Positions 1-8,220 of a DNA stretch of 32,915 nucleotides are shown piece by piece (position 1 is the stretch's first letter; each line of letters begins with the position of its first letter). Below the pieces are notes generated by a model. The model was not told the DNA's origin. It saw only the letters and a program-made list of their open reading frames with translations, and did no database searches. This stretch comes from a bacterium (lineage in GTDB: Bacteria > Actinomycetota > Acidimicrobiia > Acidimicrobiales > Ilumatobacteraceae): positions 1 to 32,915 of the forward strand of contig JAPOKO010000016.1 of the NCBI GenBank assembly GCA_029977615.1. The letters are read 5' to 3'. The translations under genes and the position numbers were made by a program.

Positions 1-639
1 ATCGTCGTCGGACATCTCGCGATCGCCAGCGATGCCACCAACGGCATCGGACGTCTCGTGTTCAGCCGACCGATTCGCCGTCGCGACTACACGTTCGGCA
101 AACTTGCCGCCACTGGCACAATTCTCGGTGCCGGGGTCGCTGTCAGCTACCTCGTCAGCGTCGCTGCGTTGACAGTCGTCGACCGGTTCCCCACGGGCGG
201 CGACCTCGTCCGCCTTGCCGGGTTCTACCTGTTCGCTTGGCTGTATCTGATGTTGTTCGCTGTGATCGGCGCCGTGGCCTTGCTGCTGCTGCGCCGGCGA
301 TCACTCGGTCTGCTCGCTGCGATCGGCGTGTGGCTGACCGTCACCTTTGCGCTCCCGCAGTTCACCTCCGGGCTGCGGCCCTCCCAATCGCTGAACCCGA
401 TCGTCGACCCCGTCCCAATCAACCAGACCCTGTTCCGGATCACCTCCCACGTCCGGCCGTACTCGATAGCCGAGCAGTTCAAGGAAGCCGCCGGACGCAT
501 CCTTGCCACGGCAACACCCGAACCGGCTGCGGACACCTGGCTGAGAATCGCACCGATCGTCGTCGCGTTCGCACTGCTCGCCGCTCTCACGTGGAACTTG
601 ATCACCCGTCACGACTACTCACGGAGCAATCCCGAATGA
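1..639 (+). CDS. ABC-2 type transporter permease, 3' part
   Basis: The frame is open from base 1, so the gene starts upstream of the window; the GTG at 58 is only an internal codon. The visible 212 residues contain several hydrophobic membrane segments and a polar stretch (about residues 125-180), followed by a last membrane segment and a short charged tail. The layout fits ABC-2 / NosY-GldF-like export permeases, the membrane part of an ATP-driven exporter. Its TGA overlaps the ATG of the next permease (ATGA at 636-639), so the two are translationally coupled and probably form one heterodimeric channel. The ATPase is not in the window and would be expected just upstream. Third codon positions are strongly C-rich, unlike genes after 2358. 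The substrate cannot be read from the sequence. Confidence 0.75.
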   Translation: MVVGHLAIASDATNGIGRLVFSRPIRRRDYTFGKLAATGTILGAGVAVSYLVSVAALTVVDRFPTGGDLVRLAGFYLFAWLYLMLFAVIGAVALLLLRRRSLGLLAAIGVWLTVTFALPQFTSGLRPSQSLNPIVDPVPINQTLFRITSHVRPYSIAEQFKEAAGRILATATPEPAADTWLRIAPIVVAFALLAALTWNLITRHDYSRSNPE

Positions 640-1625
640 ACTCGACCTCGATCTCCCGAATCCGCACCCTCGCCGCCCACGAGTACCGCGCGGCGGTCCG
701 CTCCCGCATCCTGCTCACCCTGCTCGGCATCCTCGCCGTCGCCACTATCGCCTCCGTCTATGTCGCCTCGGTCGCGCACCGCTCTCAAGTCGCCGACTAC
801 CGCGCCTACAAAGACGCCGCCAGCGCCAGCGGGCTCGACCGGATCGCGCCGTCGAATCTCGCACCGATGTCGCTGTTACGCGGTGCGTTCGAATACCTCC
901 AGATCATCGGAGCCGTCATCGCCGTTTCTCTCGGCTATCTCACCGTGCAACGCGAGCGAACGAACCGAACACTCCCGCTACTGCGTTCCCGACCCGTCAC
1001 GGCCGGCGAACAAGCAACCGGCGGCCTACTCGGTGCCGCGGCTCTACTCGCCACCATCGTCGCCATCACCGCCATTACTGGTGTCATCTGCATCGGGGTG
1101 ATCGGCAATGACTGGGTCGCGCCTAGCGAACTACTCCAACTTGCTCTCGCCTACCTCGTCTCCATCGTCTACATGACCGGGTTCTACGCGCTCGGGGTGT
1201 TCTGTTCTGTCCGCTCCCGCCACGCCGTGAATGGTCTGATCGCGGCACTTTGTGTACTCGTTCTCTTCGTACTAGTAACGCCGCAGATTGGCGACACCCT
1301 CGATGCAGACAACCAAATTCCCGGCGGTCTGTTCAAAGCCCTCGGAATGAATCGCGCTGACGAAACCACGATTCTCAACCACTTCAACGTTTACGAAACA
1401 CTCCGCACCCGCATCGAGTGGATCTCGTTCTCCCAGCACTACCAACGCTTCGTGTTCGCCATGGCCGACGTCAAAGAGCGTTACCGCCCTCTTGGTCTCG
1501 GTGGCCTGATGACCAAGGTCTGGACCGACCTCGCCTGGGTCTTCGCTGCCCCTGCCGCGCTCATCGCTCTCCAGCGCCGAGCGGTTCGGACTCAACCCAC
1601 AATGCAAGAAGGAGCTACCTCATGA
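636..1625 (+). CDS. ABC-2 type transporter permease
   Basis: This protein of 329 residues has an N-terminal membrane anchor (about 27-47), a soluble loop, then a block of five membrane helices (about 85-105, 130-160, 170-195, 205-225 and near the C-terminus). The start is the ATG at 636 that overlaps the previous stop as ATGA, with a GGAG about nine bases upstream; the open frame further upstream is only a shadow of the first permease. The arrangement anchor, loop and helix block is typical of ABC-2 subfamily permeases. Its TGA overlaps the start of the lipoprotein gene, giving a three-gene chain. It should form the membrane channel with the preceding permease. The substrate is unknown. Base composition is the same GC-rich type as its two neighbours. 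Confidence 0.75.
   Translation: MNSTSISRIRTLAAHEYRAAVRSRILLTLLGILAVATIASVYVASVAHRSQVADYRAYKDAASASGLDRIAPSNLAPMSLLRGAFEYLQIIGAVIAVSLGYLTVQRERTNRTLPLLRSRPVTAGEQATGGLLGAAALLATIVAITAITGVICIGVIGNDWVAPSELLQLALAYLVSIVYMTGFYALGVFCSVRSRHAVNGLIAALCVLVLFVLVTPQIGDTLDADNQIPGGLFKALGMNRADETTILNHFNVYETLRTRIEWISFSQHYQRFVFAMADVKERYRPLGLGGLMTKVWTDLAWVFAAPAALIALQRRAVRTQPTMQEGATS
1609..1614 (+). promoter_or_regulatory. Shine-Dalgarno site of the lipoprotein gene
   Basis: AAGGAG lies eight bases before the ATG at 1622. It fixes that start against the longer open frame from 1418. Such a strong site is unusual in this window, where many genes after 2358 lack one. Confidence 0.7.
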
Positions 1626-2221
1626 ACACCACACACACCCACCGCTACCGCATCGCGATAGCTGCCGTCAGCATCGCCGGTGCCCTGCTGCTCGCTTCGT
1701 GCAGTGGATCCAGCTCGACCAACGCGAGCCCTCCGGCCAGTGCTGCACCCGGTGACAACCCTGCCGCGGGTTCGAGCGCCGTCCTCCCCGTCACCGCCAA
1801 TCCGATTAGCAACAATGCGATTGGTGACGGTCTCCATATTGTCAGCATCCTCGTCGAGAACAACGTCGACCCCGGCACCGGCAAAGCCGTGTCGGACCAT
1901 CTCGAGATCGCTCTCTCGAACAGCAGCGGGGCCACCCTGTCTGGAGTCGAGATCTACTACACATTTGCTGACCCCACAACTGGAGTCATCGAGAACTACT
2001 ACGCGGCGCTTCCTGCCGACTTCACCATTGCCGCCGGCGGCACCCGCTCCGCTCACTTCGACAGCACCGGCGCCACTGACCACTTCCCAGTCAACAAGTT
2101 CAGCCTCTACTACACCGACTCGAATGCCCTCGACGTCACCGTCGTTGCCAGTGCCCAAGGCGTGAAAGTTCAGACCGCCAAGATCACCAAGGATGCGGGC
2201 GGCGCTGAAACGGCGGATTAA
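1622..2221 (+). CDS. Secreted lipoprotein of unknown function
   Basis: The product has 199 residues. It starts with a lipoprotein signal: a charged start with HRYR, a hydrophobic core at residues 11-25, and the lipobox Leu-Ala-Ser-Cys with the lipidated Cys at 27. A Ser/Pro/Ala/Gly-rich linker follows to about residue 60. The remaining domain is rich in beta-type residues and looks like an immunoglobulin-like or beta-sandwich extracellular domain, with pairs of Tyr around residues 120-135. It is predicted to be anchored on the outer face of the membrane. It overlaps the upstream permease by four bases (ATGA), so it is probably an accessory or substrate-contact part of the same transporter. 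I do not recognise the family. GC-rich codon use matches the two permeases. Confidence 0.7.
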   Translation: MNTTHTHRYRIAIAAVSIAGALLLASCSGSSSTNASPPASAAPGDNPAAGSSAVLPVTANPISNNAIGDGLHIVSILVENNVDPGTGKAVSDHLEIALSNSSGATLSGVEIYYTFADPTTGVIENYYAALPADFTIAAGGTRSAHFDSTGATDHFPVNKFSLYYTDSNALDVTVVASAQGVKVQTAKITKDAGGAETAD

Positions 2222-2282
2222 CAGTTTGTGACAAGCTGTCACAAAATCGGGTCCAGACAGGGGTATCCGTGTCACAAACAGT
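2221..2282. repeat. Palindromic repeat with three copies of TGTCACAAA
   Basis: TTTGTGACA (2225-2233), a three-base spacer and TGTCACAAA (2237-2245) form a perfect 9-bp inverted repeat. A third copy, TGTCACAAA (2270-2278), again faces the first one, and with one mismatch the outer arms extend to 2221 and 2282. The middle (2249-2268) holds GGGTCCAGACAGGGGTATCC. The element starts on the stop codon of the lipoprotein gene and lies exactly where base composition changes. It could be a REP/MITE-like element, an operator or a transcription end; the AT-containing stem without a U-tract argues against a simple intrinsic terminator. Confidence 0.5.
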
Positions 2283-2357
2283 CTGAGGCGTGTGGGTGGC
2301 GTTGCGCAACCTTCTCCAAGTCCAGAATGCCAATTAGCCAGAATTTACAGGGCTTTT
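2283..2357. other. Gap between convergent transporter operon and acyl-CoA dehydrogenase
   Basis: I see no gene here. The gap contains a 10-bp palindrome GTTGCGCAAC (2301-2310) and a weak stem AGCC/GGCT (2336-2339 with 2351-2354) followed by Ts, which might act as a poor plus-strand terminator. Neither is strong enough to call. Confidence 0.3.
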
Positions 2358-3569
2358 TCACTCCACGCGCAGGCCGGAGATTGCGCGAGCGATCACCAGC
2401 TGCTGGATCTCCGAGGTGCCCTCGAAGATGGTGTGAATTTTGGCGTCACGGTGCCAGCGCTCTACTGGATACTCGCGTGTGTAGCCATAGCCACCCAAAA
2501 TCTGAATAGCTTCTTCCGTCACTTTTACCGACATCTCTGACGCGTAGTACTTGCTCTGAGATCCTTCGGCGTTCTTAAAGCCACCATTCTTTGCAAGCCA
2601 TGATGCACGCCAAATGAGTAAGCGTGCTGCATCAATTTGCGTAATCATGTTGGCAAGTTTGAATGCAATTGCCTGGTGCATGATGATCGGCTTACCAAAT
2701 GCGTGACGTTCTTTTGCGTAGTCAAGTGCATACTCATACGCTGCGCGTGCAATGCCTAACGCTTGTGCGCCAACAGCTGGACGAGTTGCTTCAAACGTTG
2801 CCATTGCTGGCTGCTTGCCACTTGAAGTTCCTTCGCGATAGCGAGCAAGTTTCGCATCAAGTTTTTCTTTTCCACCCAGCAAGCAGCGACCAGGCACGCG
2901 AACATTGTCGAGCACAACCTCTGCTGTATGGCTTGCACGAATTCCATGCTTCAAATACTTCTGACCCTGCGATAAGCCCTTAGTTCCTGGAGGAATGATG
3001 AAGCTTGCTTGTCCACGACCTTTTAGTTCTGGGTCAACTGCAGCAACCACCACGTGCACATTGGCAATTCCACCGTTTGTGATCCACGCCTTTGTTCCGT
3101 TCAATACCCATTCATCTTTTGCTTCGTCATACACCGCGCGCGTGCGCAAATTTGAAACGTCGCTACCTGCATCTGGTTCGCTTACACAAAACGCACCGAG
3201 TTTTACGTCGTCTGGTGTTCCGTAGCACTGTGGGACCCACTCCATCATTTGTTCTGGTGTTCCGTTTCCTGCGATACCAGCTGCAGCAAGACCCGAACCC
3301 ATGATTGCCATGCCGATACCAGCATCACCCCAGAACAGTTCTTCGATCGCCACCACCATGGTGAGACCAGTTGGGTCAGACATTGCATTCATGATGAAGT
3401 CAAGGCCGTACAAACCGATTTTTGCGGCTTCCTGCACAACTGGCCAAGGGAACTCTTCCTTTTCGTCCCACTCGTGCGCAGCAGGACGAATGGTGTCTAC
3501 TGCGAACTGATGAATCCAGTCCTTCAGTTGTAATTGATCATCATTAAGTGCAAGTGAAAATTCAGCCAT
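2358..3569 (-). CDS. Acyl-CoA dehydrogenase
   Basis: A flavoprotein of 403 residues that introduces the alpha-beta double bond in acyl-CoA and passes electrons to ETF; it acts in the cytosol in fatty acid or branched-chain acyl-CoA breakdown. All three domains are present: helical N-domain (1-120), beta-domain with the FAD-binding signature CVSEPDAGSD (about 127-136) and WITNGG, and helical C-domain with RHAFGKPI and LGGYGYTREYPVER. The catalytic base is the Glu in IFEGTSEIQ (residue 383), placed as in medium-chain type enzymes. The ATG at 3569 is chosen over the GTG at 3575 because a TAACTT hexamer lies exactly six bases before it. It is not tightly linked to the upstream acyltransferase (32-base gap with its own promoter). 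Chain-length specificity cannot be read. Confidence 0.93.
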   Translation of the reverse strand: MAEFSLALNDDQLQLKDWIHQFAVDTIRPAAHEWDEKEEFPWPVVQEAAKIGLYGLDFIMNAMSDPTGLTMVVAIEELFWGDAGIGMAIMGSGLAAAGIAGNGTPEQMMEWVPQCYGTPDDVKLGAFCVSEPDAGSDVSNLRTRAVYDEAKDEWVLNGTKAWITNGGIANVHVVVAAVDPELKGRGQASFIIPPGTKGLSQGQKYLKHGIRASHTAEVVLDNVRVPGRCLLGGKEKLDAKLARYREGTSSGKQPAMATFEATRPAVGAQALGIARAAYEYALDYAKERHAFGKPIIMHQAIAFKLANMITQIDAARLLIWRASWLAKNGGFKNAEGSQSKYYASEMSVKVTEEAIQILGGYGYTREYPVERWHRDAKIHTIFEGTSEIQQLVIARAISGLRVE

Positions 3570-3575
3570 GCGCAC

Positions 3576-3581
3576 AAGTTA
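3576..3581 (-). promoter_or_regulatory. -10 element, probable leaderless start of acyl-CoA dehydrogenase
   Basis: TAACTT read on the minus strand, then six bases, then ATG at 3569. No Shine-Dalgarno site is visible. One of seven genes here with TANNNT exactly six bases before the start. Confidence 0.55.
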
Positions 3582-3601
3582 CCGCACGGTAAGCGCGGGT
3601 G

Positions 3602-5608
3602 CTACTTCGTACGGGTAACGGGAATCTGCAGTAATGCCGGCGCAATGGATTCCAAAATGAGCTTTGCTCCCGGCTTGTATACGTGTACCCCGTCCCAGCG
3701 ATAGCTCAAACTGTTGGCAACTTTGGGGTCTGAACACCATTCCTTGGGTCCACTCACGAAGTACACCCCATCATTTTCAGGTGCTGCCACTTCGCGCATT
3801 AGTGCATTCAGGTGTCCCGTGCGAGTGTCGTCACCACGCTGTGGCAAGGGCGGAACTGGCCCACCCTTCGATTCAACTGGCCGCATGCATGCAACTTCGA
3901 GAAGTGCAACGGCAACATTTTGTTTGCGCAGCGCATCAATGCCGCGTTGGAGTTGCGTCTTAAACATGGTGTCTGCAGGAACGGTGTTTACTTTGAACAA
4001 AAAGCTGTTGATCTGCAAGTCCATTACTTCCCATGCGCCAATAATGACGAGAGCAACATCCGCACGTGATGAAATGGCAGATTTTGCCCACTTAGTTTCA
4101 AAGCCTTTGCAATTTGCAAAGTTACGTCGAAACTTTCCGCTTGTTCCTCCAATGCCAACGCCACGGTCATACACGCCACATCCATCAATCGACCCGTCGG
4201 TGATGTCAAAAGTTTTCTCAATACCGCTTGGTTTGTTTACGGCTATGGCATGTGCTTGTGAGTCTCCAACAATTAATAGTCGTCGCGGAAGCTTTGCCAG
4301 CGTTGTACTGGTGACAGGAGTATTCGTAACCGTGGTCGCCGTGGTTGGAATTGTTGTCGGCACAACAAAGATCACATCAGTGTTTCCGGTATCTATTGAA
4401 ACGTCGCGCGCCTGAATTCCAGACAACTGCACACTGGTTACGCCAACAAGTGCAGCGACCACAACAGTGAGTGCTACGGGAAGTCGGCGACGCATGACCG
4501 ACAATTGTCGCCTTTGGCGATGCCAAATACCAATCGCACCTTTTCGTGATGGAGTTTCAATAAATTGATAGACAAATTCGTTAATGATGACCGTTGCTGT
4601 TAAGGCATATGCAAGACGGGTGGTTGACAGTCGTGCACCAGTCACTACAAAAATCGGCCAGTGCCACAAATACAAACCATAGGACCGCCGACCAATCTCA
4701 ACCAACAATGGAACCGACAGCACTCGCTTCACCAAGGATTTTCCCGAGCGCACGACGACCGCAATAATGACCGCTGAAGCTACCGTTGAAGCCGCAAGAC
4801 CACCCATGTACAACCGCTCGTCAGCAACGTGAACGAAAGCAGCGATATAACCAAGCGTTGCCAATGCGCTAAGCGCCAATACATCGGCAAAAACCGATCG
4901 AACTCTGGCGAAGCGAACAACTGCTTTTTTCCATGGTCGCCATACACAAGCCAGCGCCGCACCGAGCAACAATCCGCTCGACCTTGTGATTGTGCTCAAA
5001 TACAAAAAGTTAATGCGGGTTTCGTTATCGGCAATAAATGCCAGGGCAGTTCCCACCATGACGGCCACAGCCGAAAGCCCAATAGCTACAGCCGAAATCC
5101 ACCTTGGAATACGTTTGTTTCCCAACACAAAAGCAAATGCAATTGGCCACAGCACATACCACTGCTCCTCGACTGCTAATGACCACAGGTGGCGAAGCAT
5201 AGGTAACGAGTTCGCAGCAAAGTACGGGGTGTCTACGAAATAGATCTGCCACCAATTCGAGAAGTAACTAAGTGCAGGCAAGACATCTTGACGAAAATCT
5301 GGTGCGGAATCCTTTGCAAAAAACGTCACCGTCACAAGAGAAACGATCAGCATGGTGAACAATGCTGGAAGCAACCGACGCGCCCGGCGTATCCAAAACT
5401 GTTTGAGGCTCACCTTTCCTGAAACATGTTGTTCGTCAATCATCAGTGAGGTAATCAGAAAACCACTGACAACGAAAAACACTTCAACGCCAATGAATCC
5501 ACCTGGAATCCAATGAATTCCCGCGTGATACAAAATGACAGCAATAACGCTGAGTGCACGCAAGCCATCAAGTGCAGGCTGATAGCCCATGCGAGTTTCT
5601 TCGTTCAT
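3602..5608 (-). CDS. Membrane O-acyltransferase with C-terminal SGNH domain (OafA/YrhL type)
   Basis: The product has 668 residues in two parts. Residues 1-375 form the acyltransferase-3 membrane domain of about ten helices, beginning with the family's typical GYQPALDGLRALSV and HAGIHWIPGG segments and the FFVVSGFLITS helix. A Thr-rich linker at about 415-440 leads to an extracytoplasmic SGNH hydrolase-like domain with GDSQ (Ser450) and a C-terminal Asp639-x-x-His642 pair. Such proteins move acyl groups across the membrane and transfer them to cell-surface glycans or lipids. The start overlaps the stop of the MFS gene (ATGA at 5605-5608), so the two are co-translated in a cysS-MFS-acyltransferase unit. 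The acceptor is unknown. The SGNH residues Ser, Asp and His all seem intact. Confidence 0.88.
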   Translation of the reverse strand: MNEETRMGYQPALDGLRALSVIAVILYHAGIHWIPGGFIGVEVFFVVSGFLITSLMIDEQHVSGKVSLKQFWIRRARRLLPALFTMLIVSLVTVTFFAKDSAPDFRQDVLPALSYFSNWWQIYFVDTPYFAANSLPMLRHLWSLAVEEQWYVLWPIAFAFVLGNKRIPRWISAVAIGLSAVAVMVGTALAFIADNETRINFLYLSTITRSSGLLLGAALACVWRPWKKAVVRFARVRSVFADVLALSALATLGYIAAFVHVADERLYMGGLAASTVASAVIIAVVVRSGKSLVKRVLSVPLLVEIGRRSYGLYLWHWPIFVVTGARLSTTRLAYALTATVIINEFVYQFIETPSRKGAIGIWHRQRRQLSVMRRRLPVALTVVVAALVGVTSVQLSGIQARDVSIDTGNTDVIFVVPTTIPTTATTVTNTPVTSTTLAKLPRRLLIVGDSQAHAIAVNKPSGIEKTFDITDGSIDGCGVYDRGVGIGGTSGKFRRNFANCKGFETKWAKSAISSRADVALVIIGAWEVMDLQINSFLFKVNTVPADTMFKTQLQRGIDALRKQNVAVALLEVACMRPVESKGGPVPPLPQRGDDTRTGHLNALMREVAAPENDGVYFVSGPKEWCSDPKVANSLSYRWDGVHVYKPGAKLILESIAPALLQIPVTRTK

Positions 5609-6771
5609 TTTGAATAACGAAGAGATCGACGTGAGGCAACAACAATGGCTATCAAGTACACACCTGCACCAAGCGTGAATGGTGCACCAACGCCAATGTG
5701 ATCAAATGCTAAACCTGCAAGTGGCGGGCCAATAACACGAGCAAGAGCATTTGATGATTGTTGAAAACCAAGCACTTCCCCGCGCTTATTCTCGGGAGCG
5801 GAGTTGGCAACAAGTGTGGTGAGTGAAGGACTTGCAATTCCTGCCCCGATGACCATTAACGCAAGTGCTACAAACAGCAGAGGCCACTCAACTGCTGATC
5901 CAAGGAACAACATTCCCACCGCAACACATACCTGACCAACGCGTAGCAATGCCATCGAGCCGAACCGCTGAGTAAGCGGACCAATTAGCCCACCTTGAAC
6001 TGCGGACATCAGTAATCCAACAACAAGAAAAACTGCAGCAGTTGACGCTTCAGTCAAGTTGAAGCGTGAACCGCCAAACAATGAGAACGTTGCTTCAAAA
6101 CCCGCAAATGGAAGCGTGGAGAAAAAACCGATAGCAACCCATGCAGAGAGATTGCGATGCTTACGCTCGTGAGTTTCAACTGGAACGTGCTCGTGAATGG
6201 TTTTCGTTTCCGGCAGGCGGATGATCGCTGCAACCGCATTAATTGAGGCAAGCACTCCCGCAACATAAAAAGGAACATGCGGCCCGCCGAGTGCAGCAAG
6301 TCCACCAAGTGCTGGCCCAACTACAAATCCAACTCCAAAGGCCATACCCAACATGCCGAGCATTCGTGCTCGTTGCTTTGGTGCACCAAGGTCAGCAATG
6401 GCACTTTGAGCAACCGACACGCTTGCGCCCGATGCACCGTCGATAAGTCGACCTAAAAACAACACCCACAACGCACCAGCTGCACCAGTAATAAAGCTGC
6501 CGATGGCGGTGCCAATGAGCGAAATGACGATGACGGGTTTTCTACCAACACGATCTGACCAGCGTCCAAGAATCGGTGAAAACAACATTTGAGCCAATGA
6601 AAACGAAGCAAATAACAGACCCACTTGAAAACCATTCGCACCATATCGATCGGCGTAACGGCCAAGAATTGGCGCAACAATTCCAAACCCCACCATGTCG
6701 AGCGCAACGGTTGACCAGATGACCCAGAAGCCACGTGGCAAGGGTTCGCGAACAGGTGTTTCAGTATTCAT
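5605..6771 (-). CDS. MFS transporter, TetA/multidrug exporter-like
   Basis: A 388-residue major facilitator with about 12 membrane helices. Motif A between helices 2 and 3 is clear, GRWSDRVGRKP (residues 69-79), and the helix 1 region LDMVGFGIVAPILGRYA matches the TetA-like drug:H+ antiporter group. Helix 5 carries the antiporter-type motif GVGFVVGPALGG (about 150-162). It probably exports a small molecule by proton exchange. It lies 17 bases after cysS and overlaps the acyltransferase downstream, so it belongs to one operon. A TAGATT hexamer upstream overlaps the cysS stop and could give extra transcription. The substrate is not predictable; resistance is only one possibility. Confidence 0.85.
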   Translation of the reverse strand: MNTETPVREPLPRGFWVIWSTVALDMVGFGIVAPILGRYADRYGANGFQVGLLFASFSLAQMLFSPILGRWSDRVGRKPVIVISLIGTAIGSFITGAAGALWVLFLGRLIDGASGASVSVAQSAIADLGAPKQRARMLGMLGMAFGVGFVVGPALGGLAALGGPHVPFYVAGVLASINAVAAIIRLPETKTIHEHVPVETHERKHRNLSAWVAIGFFSTLPFAGFEATFSLFGGSRFNLTEASTAAVFLVVGLLMSAVQGGLIGPLTQRFGSMALLRVGQVCVAVGMLFLGSAVEWPLLFVALALMVIGAGIASPSLTTLVANSAPENKRGEVLGFQQSSNALARVIGPPLAGLAFDHIGVGAPFTLGAGVYLIAIVVASRRSLRYSK

Positions 6772-6788
6772 GTTGAGCGGAATCGAAT

Positions 6789-8156
6789 CTAACTGCGACG
6801 CACTCGCGTGCCGTCTTTCGTGGTTTCCACCACATAGCCAGCCGCTTGAAGTTCATTACGAATTGCATCTGCTTGCGCAAAATCTTTTGCTTTTCTAGCA
6901 GCATCCAATGCGTTTGCGCGCTCCACGATTGCTGTATCAATATCGTCTCCAGCGCGCAGTTTCAAACCAAGTGCATTTGTCATTTCGGTAACTGCGCTTG
7001 CTAGTGCTGCAGTGGTTGCGCTGTCGCCAGTTTCAGCAGCGATGTTTGCTCGACGTACTGCATCGAAAATCAACGCCATGGCTGACGAGGTGTCTAAGTC
7101 GTTATCCATAAAAGTGCGGAACTGGGAAATCACGGTTGCATCTGGTTCGACTGTTTGCAACGATGCGTTGGCCATGCGATTTGCGAAACCATCAAGACCA
7201 GCAAGTGAGTTCACAGCGGCATCAATGTTGTCTTGACCTACTTTCACAGGTGAGCGGTAGTGCGTTTGCAAGAGCAACATGCGATACGCACGTGGGTCAT
7301 AGTGCTGCACTAAATCCACAAGGTTGGTGACGTTGCCAAGGCTCTTAGACATCTTTTCGCCTTCGGTGTCAACGACAAAGCCGTTGTGCATCCAGTGTTG
7401 AGCGAATGTTTTTCCAAGTGCAACTGCTTGCGCACGTTCGTTTTCATGATGAGGGAAGCGTAAGTCTGCTCCACCGCAATGGAGGTCGAATCCTTCGCCT
7501 AACAATTCCAAACTCATCACCACGCACTCACTGTGCCAACCCGGCCTGCCCTCTCCCCACGGCGATGGCCAACTTGGTTCACCAGGTTTTGAAAACTTCC
7601 ACAATGCAAAGTCGGCTGACTGGCGCTTTTGCGCTGCACCAAGTACTTCGCGATCGCCACCACCACTCAACATGTCATCCAAACTTTGATGAGCAAGCAA
7701 GCCATAGTCAGGCACTGCCGAAATGTCGAGATACACACCATCGTCGGTGGTGTACGCAGCATTGCGCGACACAAGGTCGCCAATCATTGACACCATCTGT
7801 TCTACGTATTCAGTTGCGTGAGGAACATCGGTTGGACGCAACACGTCGAGCTCACCCATTGCCTTGAACCACACGTCTTCGCACTTGTGCGTGATCTCGC
7901 TCCAGTCGCGATTTTCGCGATTCGCGCGGTCGATAATTTTGTCGTCAATGTCGGTGATATTCGACACCAATCGAACCTGTACTCCTGACCACTCCAAATA
8001 CCGACGCAGAATGTCGTACACCAAGGTGGCTCGACCGTGACCCAAATGCGGTGGCCCATACACAGTTGGCCCACATAAATAGATGCCTAATTTGCCCGGC
8101 TCTCGCATTTTCAGTTCGCGCACTTCGCGCGTAACGGTGTCGTACAAATGCAGCAC
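6789..8156 (-). CDS. cysS: Cysteinyl-tRNA synthetase
   Basis: A class I aminoacyl-tRNA synthetase of 455 residues that charges tRNA-Cys in the cytosol. It shows the HIGH-type motif HLGH (37-40), the KMSKS motif (268-272), and the zinc ligands of the family: Cys28, Cys211, His236 and Glu240. The anticodon-side helical domain follows from about 320. The mycothiol ligase MshC is a paralogue, but the longer C-terminal part and the GIYLCGPTVYG opening favour CysS. The GTG start at 8156 is supported by a TAGGCT hexamer exactly six bases upstream, which suggests a leaderless mRNA. It is divergent from valS across a 64-base region, and is the first gene of a unit with an MFS transporter and an acyltransferase. 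Confidence 0.95.
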   Translation of the reverse strand: MLHLYDTVTREVRELKMREPGKLGIYLCGPTVYGPPHLGHGRATLVYDILRRYLEWSGVQVRLVSNITDIDDKIIDRANRENRDWSEITHKCEDVWFKAMGELDVLRPTDVPHATEYVEQMVSMIGDLVSRNAAYTTDDGVYLDISAVPDYGLLAHQSLDDMLSGGGDREVLGAAQKRQSADFALWKFSKPGEPSWPSPWGEGRPGWHSECVVMSLELLGEGFDLHCGGADLRFPHHENERAQAVALGKTFAQHWMHNGFVVDTEGEKMSKSLGNVTNLVDLVQHYDPRAYRMLLLQTHYRSPVKVGQDNIDAAVNSLAGLDGFANRMANASLQTVEPDATVISQFRTFMDNDLDTSSAMALIFDAVRRANIAAETGDSATTAALASAVTEMTNALGLKLRAGDDIDTAIVERANALDAARKAKDFAQADAIRNELQAAGYVVETTKDGTRVRRS

Positions 8157-8162
8157 GGGTCA

Positions 8163-8168
8163 AGCCTA
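8163..8168 (-). promoter_or_regulatory. -10 element, probable leaderless start of cysS
   Basis: TAGGCT on the minus strand followed by six bases and the GTG at 8156. The same hexamer at the same distance precedes the DUF4395 gene. Confidence 0.6.
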
Positions 8169-8171
8169 GAG

Positions 8172-8200
8172 GCGCAACAAGATGCCAAGCAGAGTTGCGC
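8172..8200. promoter_or_regulatory. Inverted repeat in the cysS/valS divergent promoter
   Basis: GCGCAAC (8172-8178) and GTTGCGC (8194-8200) are perfect 7-bp arms around 15 bases. They lie between the two candidate -10 elements and could be a shared operator. No regulator is identified. Confidence 0.35.
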
Positions 8201-8205
8201 TCCAA

Positions 8206-8211
8206 TACAGT
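8206..8211 (+). promoter_or_regulatory. Candidate -10 element of valS
   Basis: TACAGT lies nine bases before the valS ATG at 8221, with no Shine-Dalgarno site between. It would give a leaderless or almost leaderless mRNA. The spacing is looser than the six bases seen elsewhere. Confidence 0.35.
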
Positions 8212-8220
8212 TGAACCGCG

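Noticed and set aside
237-635. Extended N-terminus of the second ABC permease
   Set aside because: The extension is Arg-rich, lies wholly within the first permease gene in another frame, and the ATGA overlap at 636 gives a natural start.
2301-2310. GTTGCGCAAC palindrome as an operator related to the cysS/valS repeat
   Set aside because: The shared 7-mer occurs often in coding sequence here, so the match is probably chance.
2336-2358. Intrinsic terminator after the lipoprotein gene
   Set aside because: The stem has only four pairs with an 11-base loop, so the T-run is more likely chance.
6789-8156. Mycothiol ligase MshC instead of CysS
   Set aside because: The protein has the full CysS length of about 455 residues and the CysS opening; MshC is about 400 residues and lacks the C-terminal extension.
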